From SSF14 sp037045585 (lineage in GTDB: Bacteria > Actinomycetota > Acidimicrobiia > Acidimicrobiales > Microtrichaceae): a DNA stretch of 64,000 bases. This document shows positions 29,226 to 37,937 of this stretch, in pieces. The stretch is from positions 1 to 64,000 of the forward strand of contig JBAOIR010000089.1 of assembly GCA_037045585.1 (NCBI GenBank). Reading direction: 5' to 3'. The position numbers were made by a program, and so were the translations under genes. Below the pieces are notes generated by a model. The model searched no databases and was not told the origin of the DNA. It was given only the letters and a program-made list of their open reading frames with translations. Numbering within the stretch: the stretch's first letter is position 1; each line of letters opens with the position of its first letter.

Positions 29226-29378
29226 ATGACATTGCGACACCGTCGCCTGATCCATCGAAAGGGCTGGGACCTCCACATCGGCGACGACGGATGGTGCTGG
29301 ATCACCACACCGTCCGGCATCGACCTCTGGTGTCAACGCCACGGCACCATCAGGTCCGGCGCACCACCCGGCACGTGA
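29226..29378 (+). pseudogene. Duplicated C-terminal remnant of the HNH gene
   Basis: A 50-codon open frame (ATG 29226) whose last ~42 codons repeat the end of the HNH protein: LIHRKGWDLHIGDDGWCWIT, then TPSGIDLWCQRHGTIRSGAP. Over 29251-29378 the DNA matches 28799-28926 at about 92 percent. All DUF222 and zinc-binding residues are missing, so it cannot work as a nuclease. It is the stub of a second copy or the outcome of recombination between family members. Confidence 0.8.
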
Positions 29379-29419
29379 CCCGCGGACCCTGCTTCGGTGG
29401 GGTCCCCTAGGCTGAACCC

Positions 29420-30250
29420 GTGATTGGGCAACGGTTCGATCGGTCGGCAGCAGAGCGGATTCTGCAGCGCGCCATCGAACTCGAGGACGACCGTGACCCG
29501 TCGACTCCCTTCGAGGGGCTCTCCGAGGCGACGCTGCGCGAAGCGGCCGAGGAACTGGGCATTCCGGCGTCCGCGGTGCAACAGGCCGCCGCCGAGGAGC
29601 GACTCGGCGTCCTCGAGGGCACTGATCGTCGGGCCGACCGGCTGGTCGGGCCTGGCGTCGTCACGGCCGTGCGGATCGTCGACGGCCGGCGCTCCGACGT
29701 CCTCGCCCACACCGACGAGTGGCTTCGCCGGGCAGCGTTTCGCCGGCGCCGCTTCTCCCCATCGTTCGCCGAGTACTCACGGCGGGGCGACCCGGTCGCC
29801 GTGGCCCAGCGGGCCGTTCGGTCCGTCGGTGGCCACGAGGGGCTCGGTTCGGTTCGTCAGCTGCGGGTCACCGCCGAGCCGATCGGCGCCGACGCCACCG
29901 TGCTCGCCCTCATCGTCGACCTCGAGCCCCAGCGCAAGCTGACGCTGGCCGGGGGTGGCTCGGTCGCCGGCGCGGGCGTCACGGCATCCGCCGTCGAGGC
30001 GTCGCTCGTCACCCCGTGGATCTGGCTCGGGGTGCCGGCGTCCGTCGCTGCCGGCTACGGCATTCTCCGCGCCCGTGCCCGGACGCTCCCCGACATCGAG
30101 ACCGCGCTCAACGGGGCCCTCGACCGCATCGCTGCGGCCGATCTACCGCCGAGCGCGCTCGGTGGTGTGCGCGACCAGCTCACCTCACGGGGTCTGAGCC
30201 GCACGATCCGAGAGCAGATGGCGGCCGTGCGGGGCTCGGCCCGCTCCTGA
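29420..30250 (+). CDS. Hypothetical membrane protein
   Basis: 276 residues from a GTG start. The N-terminal ~70 residues (ERILQRAIELEDD, GLSEATLREAAEELGIPASA) look like a small helical, possibly DNA- or protein-binding, module. A mixed region follows (FAEYSRRGDPVAVAQRAVRS), then a hydrophobic stretch near residues 175-215 (TLAGGGSVAGAGVTASAVEA, WIWLGVPASVAAGYGIL) that could cross the membrane once or twice, and a helical tail. I do not recognise the family. It ends four bases before the convergent amidase. Confidence 0.65.
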   Translation: MIGQRFDRSAAERILQRAIELEDDRDPSTPFEGLSEATLREAAEELGIPASAVQQAAAEERLGVLEGTDRRADRLVGPGVVTAVRIVDGRRSDVLAHTDEWLRRAAFRRRRFSPSFAEYSRRGDPVAVAQRAVRSVGGHEGLGSVRQLRVTAEPIGADATVLALIVDLEPQRKLTLAGGGSVAGAGVTASAVEASLVTPWIWLGVPASVAAGYGILRARARTLPDIETALNGALDRIAAADLPPSALGGVRDQLTSRGLSRTIREQMAAVRGSARS

Positions 30251-30253
30251 ACC

Positions 30254-31642
30254 TCAGACGGGCGACGCGGGCGCGACGAGCGGCCAGGGACGCTCGCGCT
30301 CGACGATCGCCGCGAGATCCAACAACAGCTGGTCCTCGTGATGACGGCCGATGATCTGCATGCCCACCGGCAGGTCGTCGAGCTGCTCGATCGGCACCGA
30401 GATCGCCGGGTTGCCGACGATGTTGGCCGGGATGGTGAGCGCCCCGTTGTTCTCGGGTCCCACCTGGCGGCCGCCGACGTGCTGGTTGAGGTAGGTGTCG
30501 GCGGCGAACGCGACGTCGGGGTTGGTGGCGCAGATGATGAAGTCGGCGTGGTCGAACACCTCGGCCATCCGCTCGTTGGCGTTGGTGCGGGCGATCTCGG
30601 TGTTGGCCATCATCTGCAGGTTGAACTGATCGGTCGCGATGTGCAGGCCGAACGCGATCTCGAGGGTCAGGTCGTCCTTGCGCTCGGGATACGCGTCGCC
30701 GAGCTCTCGGAGCAGCTGCGACAGGTTGGCGAGCGCCCATTCGTAGCCCAGGCCCGGAAGCGCGACCGGCACGTCGACGAGTTCGAGGCCGGCGTCGCGG
30801 GCCAGGGCCTCGCCGGCGGCGCGGACCCGCTCCTCCACCTCGGGTCGTACGACAGCGACGCCCAGGTTCGGGGCGATCACCGCACGTTTGCCCTTGAGGG
30901 AATGTGTTCCGAGGTCGCGTTCCCATCCGTCGATCTTCGGGAGCGAGTAGGGATCGCGCATGTCGAAGCCGGTCGTGACGTCGTACCAGCGGCACACGTC
31001 GCGGACCGAACGGGCCATCGGGCCGGTGACGACCGTCATCGGATGGATCTCGGTGAACGGACCCCGGGGGATGCGCCCGGCGGTGCCCTTCATGCCGACG
31101 AGGCCGTTGAACGCGCCCGGGATGCGGATCGAGCCACCGCCGTCACCGCCGGTGGCGATCGTGACGAGGCCCCCGGCGACGGCGGCGGCTGAACCACCCG
31201 ACGAGCCACCGGCGGTCCGGCCGATCTGCCACGGGTTGTGCGTGACGCCGTACAGCTTGTTGACGCTGACGTTGAGACCGCCGAACTCGCTGGCGTTGCA
31301 CTGCCCGACCGGCACCATGCCGGCATCGAGGAGGCGTTCGACGTGGAGGCTGGTGTGCTCGGCGACCTCGCCCTGGAGGGCCACCGAACAGCGGTCGTTG
31401 GCCCACCCCTCGACCGGCGTGAGCGCCTTGATGCCGAGCGGCACCCCGCCGAACGGCTGGGAGACGTCGGCCTGCTTCGCTGCCGCCAGTGCCCGCTCGG
31501 GGTCGAGGGTCGTGAACGCGTTCAGCTCGCTGGTCTCGATCGCCGTCAGGGTTGCCTCGAGCTCCTCGACCGGTGATCGGTCGCCCGAACGGAACGCGTC
31601 GACGAGTGAAACGGTGTCGCCCAACCAGGGTGTGTCAGCCAT
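30254..31642 (-). CDS. Amidase-signature hydrolase
   Basis: Hydrolyses amide bonds with a Ser-cisSer-Lys triad. 462 residues from MADTPWLGDTVSLVDAFRSG. The catalytic Lys is in GGVPLGIKALTPVEGW near residue 72. The signature reads IGRTAGGSSGGSAAAVAGGL, followed by GDGGGSIRIPGAFNGLVGMK. The loop around the Lys is unusual (KALTPVEG in place of the common KDLxxxxG). It stands alone on this strand, convergent with the hypothetical membrane protein and divergent from a thioesterase. It is distinct from the allophanate-hydrolase amidase at 62.1 kb. Substrate unknown. Confidence 0.88.
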   Translation of the reverse strand: MADTPWLGDTVSLVDAFRSGDRSPVEELEATLTAIETSELNAFTTLDPERALAAAKQADVSQPFGGVPLGIKALTPVEGWANDRCSVALQGEVAEHTSLHVERLLDAGMVPVGQCNASEFGGLNVSVNKLYGVTHNPWQIGRTAGGSSGGSAAAVAGGLVTIATGGDGGGSIRIPGAFNGLVGMKGTAGRIPRGPFTEIHPMTVVTGPMARSVRDVCRWYDVTTGFDMRDPYSLPKIDGWERDLGTHSLKGKRAVIAPNLGVAVVRPEVEERVRAAGEALARDAGLELVDVPVALPGLGYEWALANLSQLLRELGDAYPERKDDLTLEIAFGLHIATDQFNLQMMANTEIARTNANERMAEVFDHADFIICATNPDVAFAADTYLNQHVGGRQVGPENNGALTIPANIVGNPAISVPIEQLDDLPVGMQIIGRHHEDQLLLDLAAIVERERPWPLVAPASPV

Positions 31643-31689
31643 GGCAGGAGAGCGTAGAGGGTGTTCCGCATCCCCTAGCCTGATCCTCG

Positions 31690-32526
31690 ATGGATGCCCT
31701 CGAGTTCCTCGGATTGCAGCCGACCCACAACCCCAATCGGTGGGTCCTCCCGGTGGTGCCAGGGCTGGCGACGGCCGGCCGGTTCCTCTTCGGTGGCTGT
31801 GCGCTCGGCGCCGCGATCTGCGCGATGGAAGAGGTCACGGGTCGTCCGGTCATCTGGGCGACGGGGCAGTACCTCTCGTTCGCGATGGCCGGTGAGATCA
31901 TGGACGTCGACGTCACGATCGCCACCTCGGGCCACTTCACGACGCAGGCTCGCGTCGTCGGCCACGTGGCCGATCGCGAGATCCTCACGGTGAACGCCGC
32001 GCTCGGCACCCGACCGCTCGAAGCGACCGGGCAGTGGGCGGTCCGCCCCGACGTGCCGACGCCCGACCAGTGCGAACAGCGGGCGTCGCGATGGGACGTC
32101 GGCGACACGATCATGGAGCGCATGGAGATCCGCCTGGCCAAGGGGCGGCAGTGGGAGGACCTCGACGGCACGCCGTCCGCCGACGGCAACTCCGCCCTGT
32201 GGATCCGCATGCCGGATCTTGCGATGTCGCCGGCGACGCTGGCGGTGCTCGGCGACTACGTGCCGTTCGGCATCGCCCAGGCGCTCGGCCGTTGGACCCG
32301 GGCCAACAGCCTCGACAACACCCTTCGCATCCTCAACAACCGTCCGGACGACACCGGCGATGGGTGGGTGCTGCTCGACATCCGTGTGCACGGGGTGCTC
32401 GACGGGTTCGGCCACGGCCTCGTCCACCTGTGGGCCGAGGACGGTCGGCTGCTCGCCACCGCCAGCCAGTCCGCCATCGTGCGTGAACTCACCGAGTCCG
32501 GTGACATGCCGGCTCGCAAGGCCTGA
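31690..32526 (+). CDS. Acyl-CoA thioesterase-like double hot-dog protein
   Basis: 278 residues, same general class as the thioesterase at 16.7 kb but diverged. FLFGGCALGAAICAMEEVTG is the hot-dog helix, QYLSFAMAGEIMDVDVTIA and GHFTTQARVVGHVADREILT are the first sheet, and the second half has GVLDGFGHGLVHLWAEDGRL. It may hydrolyse an acyl-CoA. It is followed by the 2-hydroxyacid dehydrogenase gene after six bases, so the two are probably co-transcribed. Confidence 0.78.
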   Translation: MDALEFLGLQPTHNPNRWVLPVVPGLATAGRFLFGGCALGAAICAMEEVTGRPVIWATGQYLSFAMAGEIMDVDVTIATSGHFTTQARVVGHVADREILTVNAALGTRPLEATGQWAVRPDVPTPDQCEQRASRWDVGDTIMERMEIRLAKGRQWEDLDGTPSADGNSALWIRMPDLAMSPATLAVLGDYVPFGIAQALGRWTRANSLDNTLRILNNRPDDTGDGWVLLDIRVHGVLDGFGHGLVHLWAEDGRLLATASQSAIVRELTESGDMPARKA

Positions 32527-32532
32527 CCGACG

Positions 32533-33474
32533 GTGCTCGTCGTCTACCACGGCGAGGCGGGCCCCCGTCAGGTCCAGCGCTTCGCCGAGGTCGCCGACCG
32601 GCACGGCCTGCGCATCGAGGTGTGTTCGCCGACGCAACCGGAGCGGCTCGCCGAGCTGCTGCCGGAGATGGACGCGTGGTGGCACGTCCTCACGCCGATC
32701 ACCGCCGAGCATCTCGACGCGGCGCCCCGGCTGCGGATCGTCCACAAGTGGGGCGTGGGCGTGAACACCATCGACGTCGCCGCGGCGACCGAGCGTGGTG
32801 TGGCCGTCACCAACATGCCCGGGTCGAACGCCGCGGCGGTCTCCGAGGCGACGCTCCTGCTGATGCTGTCGGTGCTGCGGCAACTGCCGACCTTCCACAC
32901 CGAGACCGTCTCCGGCCGGGGCTGGTCGATCCCGCCGAACGTGGGGGAGCGCAACCGTGAGCTCGCCGGTTCGACGGTCGGCCTCGTCGGCTACGGCGAC
33001 ATCGCGCAGCGCCTCGGCTCGGTGCTCACGGCGCTCGGCGCAACGGTCGTCCACCATGCTCGACGTGCCGACCGGCCGGGGTGGTTGCCCCTCGACGACC
33101 TGCTCGCAATGAGTGACGTCGTGTCGTTGCATGTGCCACTCACGCCCGAGACCGAGCTGCTCCTCGACGCCGATCGGATCGCACGCATGCGACCGGGTGC
33201 GGTACTCGTGAACACGGCTCGGGGTGGGCTCGTCGATCTCGACGCGTTGCACGCGGCGCTCGACGCCGGGACGCTGTCGGGTGCCGGTCTCGACGTGTTC
33301 CCCGACGAGCCCTGGGACGCCCGGCACCCGATCAGCGAGCATCCCCGGGTGGTCGTCACGCCCCACGTCGCATGGCTGACCTGGGAGACGCTCGAGCGCT
33401 CGCTCGACCTCGCCGTGGCCAACGTTCTGGCGATCCGCGACGGGCAGCCGCTCGCCCACGTCGTCACCGGCTGA
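32533..33474 (+). CDS. D-isomer-specific 2-hydroxyacid dehydrogenase
   Basis: NAD(P)-dependent oxidoreductase of the phosphoglycerate-dehydrogenase family; 313 residues from a GTG start. LRIVHKWGVGVNTIDVAAAT and VAVTNMPGSNAAAVSEATLL form the catalytic domain. The Rossmann motif is VGLVGYGDIAQRLGSVL, the catalytic Arg is in VNTARGGLVDLDAL, Glu in GLDVFPDEPWD, and His in VVVTPHVAWLT. All three catalytic residues are present. The C-terminal regulatory domain of SerA is missing, so this is a short-chain type of unknown hydroxyacid specificity. Confidence 0.88.
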   Translation: MLVVYHGEAGPRQVQRFAEVADRHGLRIEVCSPTQPERLAELLPEMDAWWHVLTPITAEHLDAAPRLRIVHKWGVGVNTIDVAAATERGVAVTNMPGSNAAAVSEATLLLMLSVLRQLPTFHTETVSGRGWSIPPNVGERNRELAGSTVGLVGYGDIAQRLGSVLTALGATVVHHARRADRPGWLPLDDLLAMSDVVSLHVPLTPETELLLDADRIARMRPGAVLVNTARGGLVDLDALHAALDAGTLSGAGLDVFPDEPWDARHPISEHPRVVVTPHVAWLTWETLERSLDLAVANVLAIRDGQPLAHVVTG

Positions 33475-33489
33475 GCGGCGGGCTGCGAC

Positions 33490-33915
33490 GTGGTCGAGAT
33501 CGGCGAGGACCTCCGCCTGAGTCGCAGTGTGGTGATCCCCGCGGCCGAGCTCGAGTGGCGCTTCAGCGCCTCGGGCGGACCCGGTGGCCAGCACGCCAAC
33601 ACCTCGAACACCCGTGCCGAGGTCGTGTTCGACATCGCGTCCTCACCGTCGTTGTCCGAGCCGATCCGGGCGCGCCTCGTGGCGAAGCTCGGGCCGGAGG
33701 CGAGTGCCGTCAGCTCCGAGCAGCGGTCGCAGTACCAGAACCGTCGTGCGGCGCTGCAGCGTCTCGAGACGATGCTGCAGCGGGCGATGGTCGTGCCCCG
33801 GCGCCGGGTCGCCACCAAACCGACCCTCGGTTCGAAGAAGCGACGGCTGGAGGACAAGCGCCAACAGTCGGAGCGCAAGGCCAACCGTCAACGCCCTCCC
33901 CGCGATCACGACTGA
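33490..33915 (+). CDS. arfB: ArfB/YaeJ-type peptidyl-tRNA hydrolase (ribosome rescue)
   Basis: Frees ribosomes stalled without a stop codon. The 141-residue protein has the release-factor GGQ motif in RFSASGGPGGQHANTSNTRA near residue 32 and a strongly basic C-terminal tail (RRRVATKPTLGSKKRRLEDK) that would lie in the empty mRNA channel. It lacks the codon-recognition domains of class I release factors, as expected for ArfB. Start is a GTG, 15 bases after the dehydrogenase stop. Confidence 0.9.
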   Translation: MVEIGEDLRLSRSVVIPAAELEWRFSASGGPGGQHANTSNTRAEVVFDIASSPSLSEPIRARLVAKLGPEASAVSSEQRSQYQNRRAALQRLETMLQRAMVVPRRRVATKPTLGSKKRRLEDKRQQSERKANRQRPPRDHD

Positions 33916-33979
33916 CGTGAGCCATCAGAACCGGTGGGACGGCAGAACAGGTGGGTCGGCGCCGATCTAGGGTTCGGGC

Positions 33980-34966
33980 ATGTCTCGCTCCGCTGATCAC
34001 CGATATGGCATGACCATCCCCTTCGACCACGTGCCCCTGCCCGAGCAGCGGGAGTGGGTCGAGGAGCTCGTCGACCTCGGATACACCGACGTGTGGTCGT
34101 CGGAGGCGAACGGCGCCGATGCGTTCACTCCACTGGCGTTGGCGTCGGTGTGGGCTCCGTCGCTGCGGCTCGGCACGGCGATCGTGCCGGCCTACACCCG
34201 TGGTCCGGCGACGCTCGCGCAGCAGGTGGGGACGATGGCCGCGGCCGCACCGGGCCGGTTCGTCTTCGGTGTCGGGACGTCCTCGAACGTGATCGTCGAG
34301 AAATGGAACGGGCTGGACTTCGACGAGCCCTACCTGCGAACCCGTGACACCGTGCGCTTCCTGAAGGACGCCCTCACGGGCGCCAAGACCGACATGGACG
34401 GCACCGGGTTCTCGAGCCACGGATTCCGGCTCGGCGTGCCCGTCCCCGACGGCAGGGTGCCGATCCTCGTCGCGGCTCTGCGCGAAGGGATGTTGAAGAT
34501 GGCGGGCCGCGAGGCCGACGGCGCGATCATCAACTGGTTGTCCGCCGACGATGTTTCGACCGTCGCTCCCATCGTGCAGGCGGCGTCGCCCGACGGTACG
34601 CCGAAGGAGGTCGTGGCCCGCATCTTCGTGGCGCCGACCACCGATCGCGAGCTCGTCCACAAGTTCGGTCGCGTCGCGATCGCCGCGTACCTCAACGTGC
34701 CGGTCTACGCGGCGTTCCACGACTGGATGGGCCGCGGCGAGATGCTGACGCCGATGTGGGACGCGTGGAAGGCCGGCGACCGCACGGCGGCGCTCGAAGC
34801 CATCCCCGACCAGCTGGTCGACGACCTCATCGTGTGGGGGTCGCCCGAGGAGTGCCGCGAGCACATCGGCCGCTACGTGGAGAACGGCGTCACCACCCCG
34901 GCCCTGGCGATCCTCCCGTTCGGCCTCGACCAGCGCCAGGCCATCCGCGACCTCGCGCCGTCCTGA
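33980..34966 (+). CDS. F420-dependent LLM-class oxidoreductase
   Basis: Luciferase-like monooxygenase fold, probably using coenzyme F420. 328 residues. YGMTIPFDHVPLPEQREWVE, GYTDVWSSEANGADAFTPLA, LRLGTAIVPAYTRGPATLAQ and RFVFGVGTSSNVIVEKWNG are characteristic of the TIM-barrel family; AALREGMLKMAGREADGAI is the C-terminal signature. The Met at 34010 is an alternative start closer to the barrel. A second LLM gene of a different subgroup is at 38 kb. Substrate unknown. Confidence 0.87.
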   Translation: MSRSADHRYGMTIPFDHVPLPEQREWVEELVDLGYTDVWSSEANGADAFTPLALASVWAPSLRLGTAIVPAYTRGPATLAQQVGTMAAAAPGRFVFGVGTSSNVIVEKWNGLDFDEPYLRTRDTVRFLKDALTGAKTDMDGTGFSSHGFRLGVPVPDGRVPILVAALREGMLKMAGREADGAIINWLSADDVSTVAPIVQAASPDGTPKEVVARIFVAPTTDRELVHKFGRVAIAAYLNVPVYAAFHDWMGRGEMLTPMWDAWKAGDRTAALEAIPDQLVDDLIVWGSPEECREHIGRYVENGVTTPALAILPFGLDQRQAIRDLAPS

Positions 34967-35028
34967 TTGGCCTCGGCCAGACAGACGCCGAGGTACCGGA
35001 GCGTTAGCAGGGAGCGCAGCGACCGTGC

Positions 35029-36433
35029 CTAGCGGAGGTGGCCTCGGCCAGACAGAAAGTTCCCGTGGAAGCCGAACGGCACCCGCTGGGGGAGGAGCAC
35101 CTCGCACACCGGCCCGGCCGTGACGTCGCGGGCGTCGAGCACCACGAGGCGCGACGTGCTGTCGGCGAGGTCGGTGACGATGTTGAGGAGCCACCCGTCG
35201 TTCTCGGCGCTCCCGTCGGGATCGGCGGCGAAGACGGCCTCGCCGGCCACGGTGGACGCTCCGTAGCGGTAGGTCTCGCTCGTGCCGGCATCGAGGTCCC
35301 ACGCCGTCACCCCGTCGACGCTGATGACCGGGCCCGGATCCATCGCGGCGACGTAGCCGTAACGGTTGCGGGTTCCGGCATACGCGTCGTTGATCCGAGG
35401 GAAGTCGCCGTTGCGGTCGTCGAGCTGTTCGGTGCGCACCGAACCGTCGGCGCCGACGTGCCAGCGGTGCAGCATCGGCTGCACGTCGGCGGCCGGAGCC
35501 GGGTCGTCACCGAACGAGATCGGCATCGCCGTGGAGCGGCACCCGTCGATCACGAGCCCGCCGTCGTCGGCATCCCAGGCGTTGAGGAAGTGGAACACGT
35601 AGAACGGGTCGACGTCGGTCCAGCGGACGTCCTCGTTGGTGCCGAACCGGGGCATCACGCCGATCCGGGCGCCGTGCTCGGGCTCCCAGCGGACACCGGC
35701 GCCGCCCGCCATCATCGCCGACACGTCGAACACGGCTGGCAGGTCGAAGAAGACCACGCTCGTTGCCGTGACCACGAAGTCGTGCATCATGACCGCCCGC
35801 GGGATCTCGATGTCGGCCGAGTGGACGAGTCGGCCGCCGGCATCGGCCACGTGGTACCGGAGGAAGGGCGGGAACGGCGAGTAGCCGAAGAAGTGCAGTT
35901 CGCCGGTCGCCGGGTCGAACTTGGGGTGCGCCGTCATCGCTCCGAGCAGGGCGCCGTCGTAGTCGTACTCGCCGAGGGTCGACAGGTCGGCGGCCAGCTC
36001 GGTGGGCGGGCTGGCCTCCATGAGGGCGAGGAGTCGGCCGGCGTGCTCGACGATGTTGGTGTTGGCCGTGTGCTTCATCATGCCGCCCTCGGCCATGACC
36101 TCCGGCGACGGCAGGATGAACTCGCTCAGACCGCCGTACAGGGCGCGGCCGGCGGCGCGCGGTGAGCAGCGCCCGTGACTCGACCCAGCGGTTGGCGTAC
36201 GACGCCGTTCCGTCGGCGAGGTCGATGCCGTGCACCATGCCGTCGCCGTCGAACACGTGGTAGCGGGCGATCGGGTCGAACTGCGGGTTCGGACCGTTGC
36301 GCAGGTAGCGGCCGCGGAGGCCGGCGGGCAGCTCGCCGATGATCGGCAGATCGGTGGCGGTGACCTCGCCGTGGATCGGCTCGAAGGCGCCGCTGAGGTA
36401 GGGGTTCACCACGGGATCGGTGTCGAGACTCAT
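35029..36433 (-). CDS. Carotenoid oxygenase (RPE65/CCD family), one frameshift
   Basis: Non-haem iron enzyme cleaving carotenoids or related polyenes. It starts MSLDTDPVVNPYLSGAFEP at 36433, followed by LRGRYLRNGPNPQFDPIARY and HVFDGDGMVHGIDLADG. The frame shifts near 36,160 and resumes at MMKHTANTNIVEHAGRLLAL. All four iron-binding His are visible: MTAHPKFDPATG, AVMMHDFVVT, YVFHFLNAWD and FGFHGNFLSG close to the C-terminus. Total is about 468 codons, normal for the family. The stop is 62 bases from the end of the convergent LLM gene. Confidence 0.88.
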
Positions 36434-36452
36434 GGGTGAACAGCGTAAACCT

Positions 36453-37180
36453 TCATCCCCCGTCGGCGTCGGCCAAACGTCGTACAACCGCGAAGTGGTC
36501 GGCGAGGTCGTGCACGGTCACATGGGCATTGAGCCCCGACGGATTCGGCATGACGTACACGGGCCGGCCGCCGAACAGGGCCGGCTGTACGCCTGCCACC
36601 GCAGTCCGATCGATGGCGGCGCGCCAGCCCGACAACCCGACGATGCAGACGATCCGTGGCTGCAGCCAGGCAACGGTCCGTTCGAGCCGGGCCGCCCCGG
36701 ACGCGGTACTCGTCGCGGTCGAGCTCGTCGGCCCGCGCCGTCGCCCGCTTGACCAGGTCGGTCATGCCGACCCCGTGGGACACGAGCGCGTCGTGGGGAT
36801 CGTGGGGCACCGTCACGAGTCCCGCCTCGGTGGCGGCGGGCCAGAACCGATTCCCCGGCCGGGCGAACCCCGAGCCCACGTCGGCGGAGTACACGCTCGG
36901 GTTGAGGCCGACGAGCAGCACCCGCATCGAACCGTCGACCGTGTCGGCCAGGGTGCGGGCCCGTCGCCAGCGGCGACGCGATCGCGACACGGGTTCGAAC
37001 CCCGCCGCCGGTCATGGTCGCGTCCAGCAGTTCGCGCGGCCAGGTGGCCGCCGCATCGACCGGTACCTCGGCCACGGCTCCCACCTCGAGCGACCGATGA
37101 GTGGCCCAGAGCTCGAGTGGCACCTCGGGGCGCGGCCCCGACCCGAGGATCGGGCCGAGGTCCGTCGGCTGAGCGCCCAC
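36453..37180 (-). CDS. mug: Mismatch-specific (G/U,T) DNA glycosylase with N-terminal extension, two frameshifts
   Basis: Removes uracil or thymine mispaired with guanine. The core reads RRRWRRARTLADTVDGSMRV, then LLVGLNPSVYSADVGSGFAR, PGNRFWPAATEAGLV and GVGMTDLVKRATARADEL. After a shift near 36,710 it continues as GLSGWRAAIDRTAVAGVQPA and ends VYVMPNPSGLNAHVTV, where the conserved MPNPSG is the Mug/TDG motif. Before the core, and one shift upstream near 36,985, is ~65 residues (DLGPILGSGPRPEVPLELWA) starting at a GTG eight bases after the SDR stop. That extension is of unknown role. Confidence 0.83.
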
Positions 37181-37185
37181 GATGG

Positions 37186-37935
37186 TCAGCTGCCGGTGAG
37201 CCGGCGCTGCAGCTTGCGCATGCCGCCGATCCAACGGTCCGGCGATGTGGCCTTGTTGACCTGGTACTCGGCGACCTCGGGGTGGGGGAGGATGAGGAAC
37301 CGCTCGTCGCGCAACCCGTCGACCACGACGTCCGCCACGAGGCTCGGTTCGACGATCCCCATCAGCTCGACGACCTTGGCGGACTCCTCCCCGGCGTCGA
37401 TGCCACCCATGAGCATCGGCGTGCGAACGCCCTGCGGACAGAGACAGGACACCTTGAGCCCGTCGTCGCCGTGAGTGATCGCCAGCCACTCGGCCAGGCC
37501 GACGGCGGCGTGTTTGGTGGCGCTGTACGGCGCGTCGCCCAGGTTGGTGAGGAGGCCCGCCGCCGACGCGGTGACGAGCAGGTACCCCTCGCCACGGGCG
37601 CGGACCGACGGCAACAGCGCCCTGGCGGCGTTGACGGTGCCCATGACGTTCACGTCCCACGTCCGGCGCCACACGTCGTCGGGGGCGTCGACGCCGAGGC
37701 CGGTCGCGACGCCGGCGTTGGAGCAGTACAGGTCGATCGGGCCGTGTTCGGCCTCGACGTCGCGGACGAGGGCTGCGACCGCCTCGGCGTCGGTCACGTC
37801 GACCGTGCGATCGGCACCCCGAAGGTCGACACCCACGACGACCCGTGGCGACTCCCGGCCGAACCGTTCGACGAGCGCTGCGCCGATGCCCGAACCCGCG
37901 CCGGTCACGACGACGACCTTGTCACGCAGCTCCAC
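37186..37935 (-). CDS. Short-chain dehydrogenase/reductase
   Basis: NAD(P)-dependent SDR, 249 residues, starting at GTG 37935 (ELRDKVVVVTGAGSGIGAAL), which overlaps nothing and lies two bases after the LLM stop. Cofactor motif TGAGSGIG, CSNAGVATG, catalytic Ser in LLVTASAAGLLTNL and YxxxK in PYSATKHAAVGLAEW. The longer upstream frame begins inside the LLM gene and is Arg-rich, so I reject it. It probably forms an operon with the LLM gene before it and the glycosylase after it. Substrate unknown. Confidence 0.88.
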   Translation of the reverse strand: MELRDKVVVVTGAGSGIGAALVERFGRESPRVVVGVDLRGADRTVDVTDAEAVAALVRDVEAEHGPIDLYCSNAGVATGLGVDAPDDVWRRTWDVNVMGTVNAARALLPSVRARGEGYLLVTASAAGLLTNLGDAPYSATKHAAVGLAEWLAITHGDDGLKVSCLCPQGVRTPMLMGGIDAGEESAKVVELMGIVEPSLVADVVVDGLRDERFLILPHPEVAEYQVNKATSPDRWIGGMRKLQRRLTGS

Positions 37936-37937
37936 GG

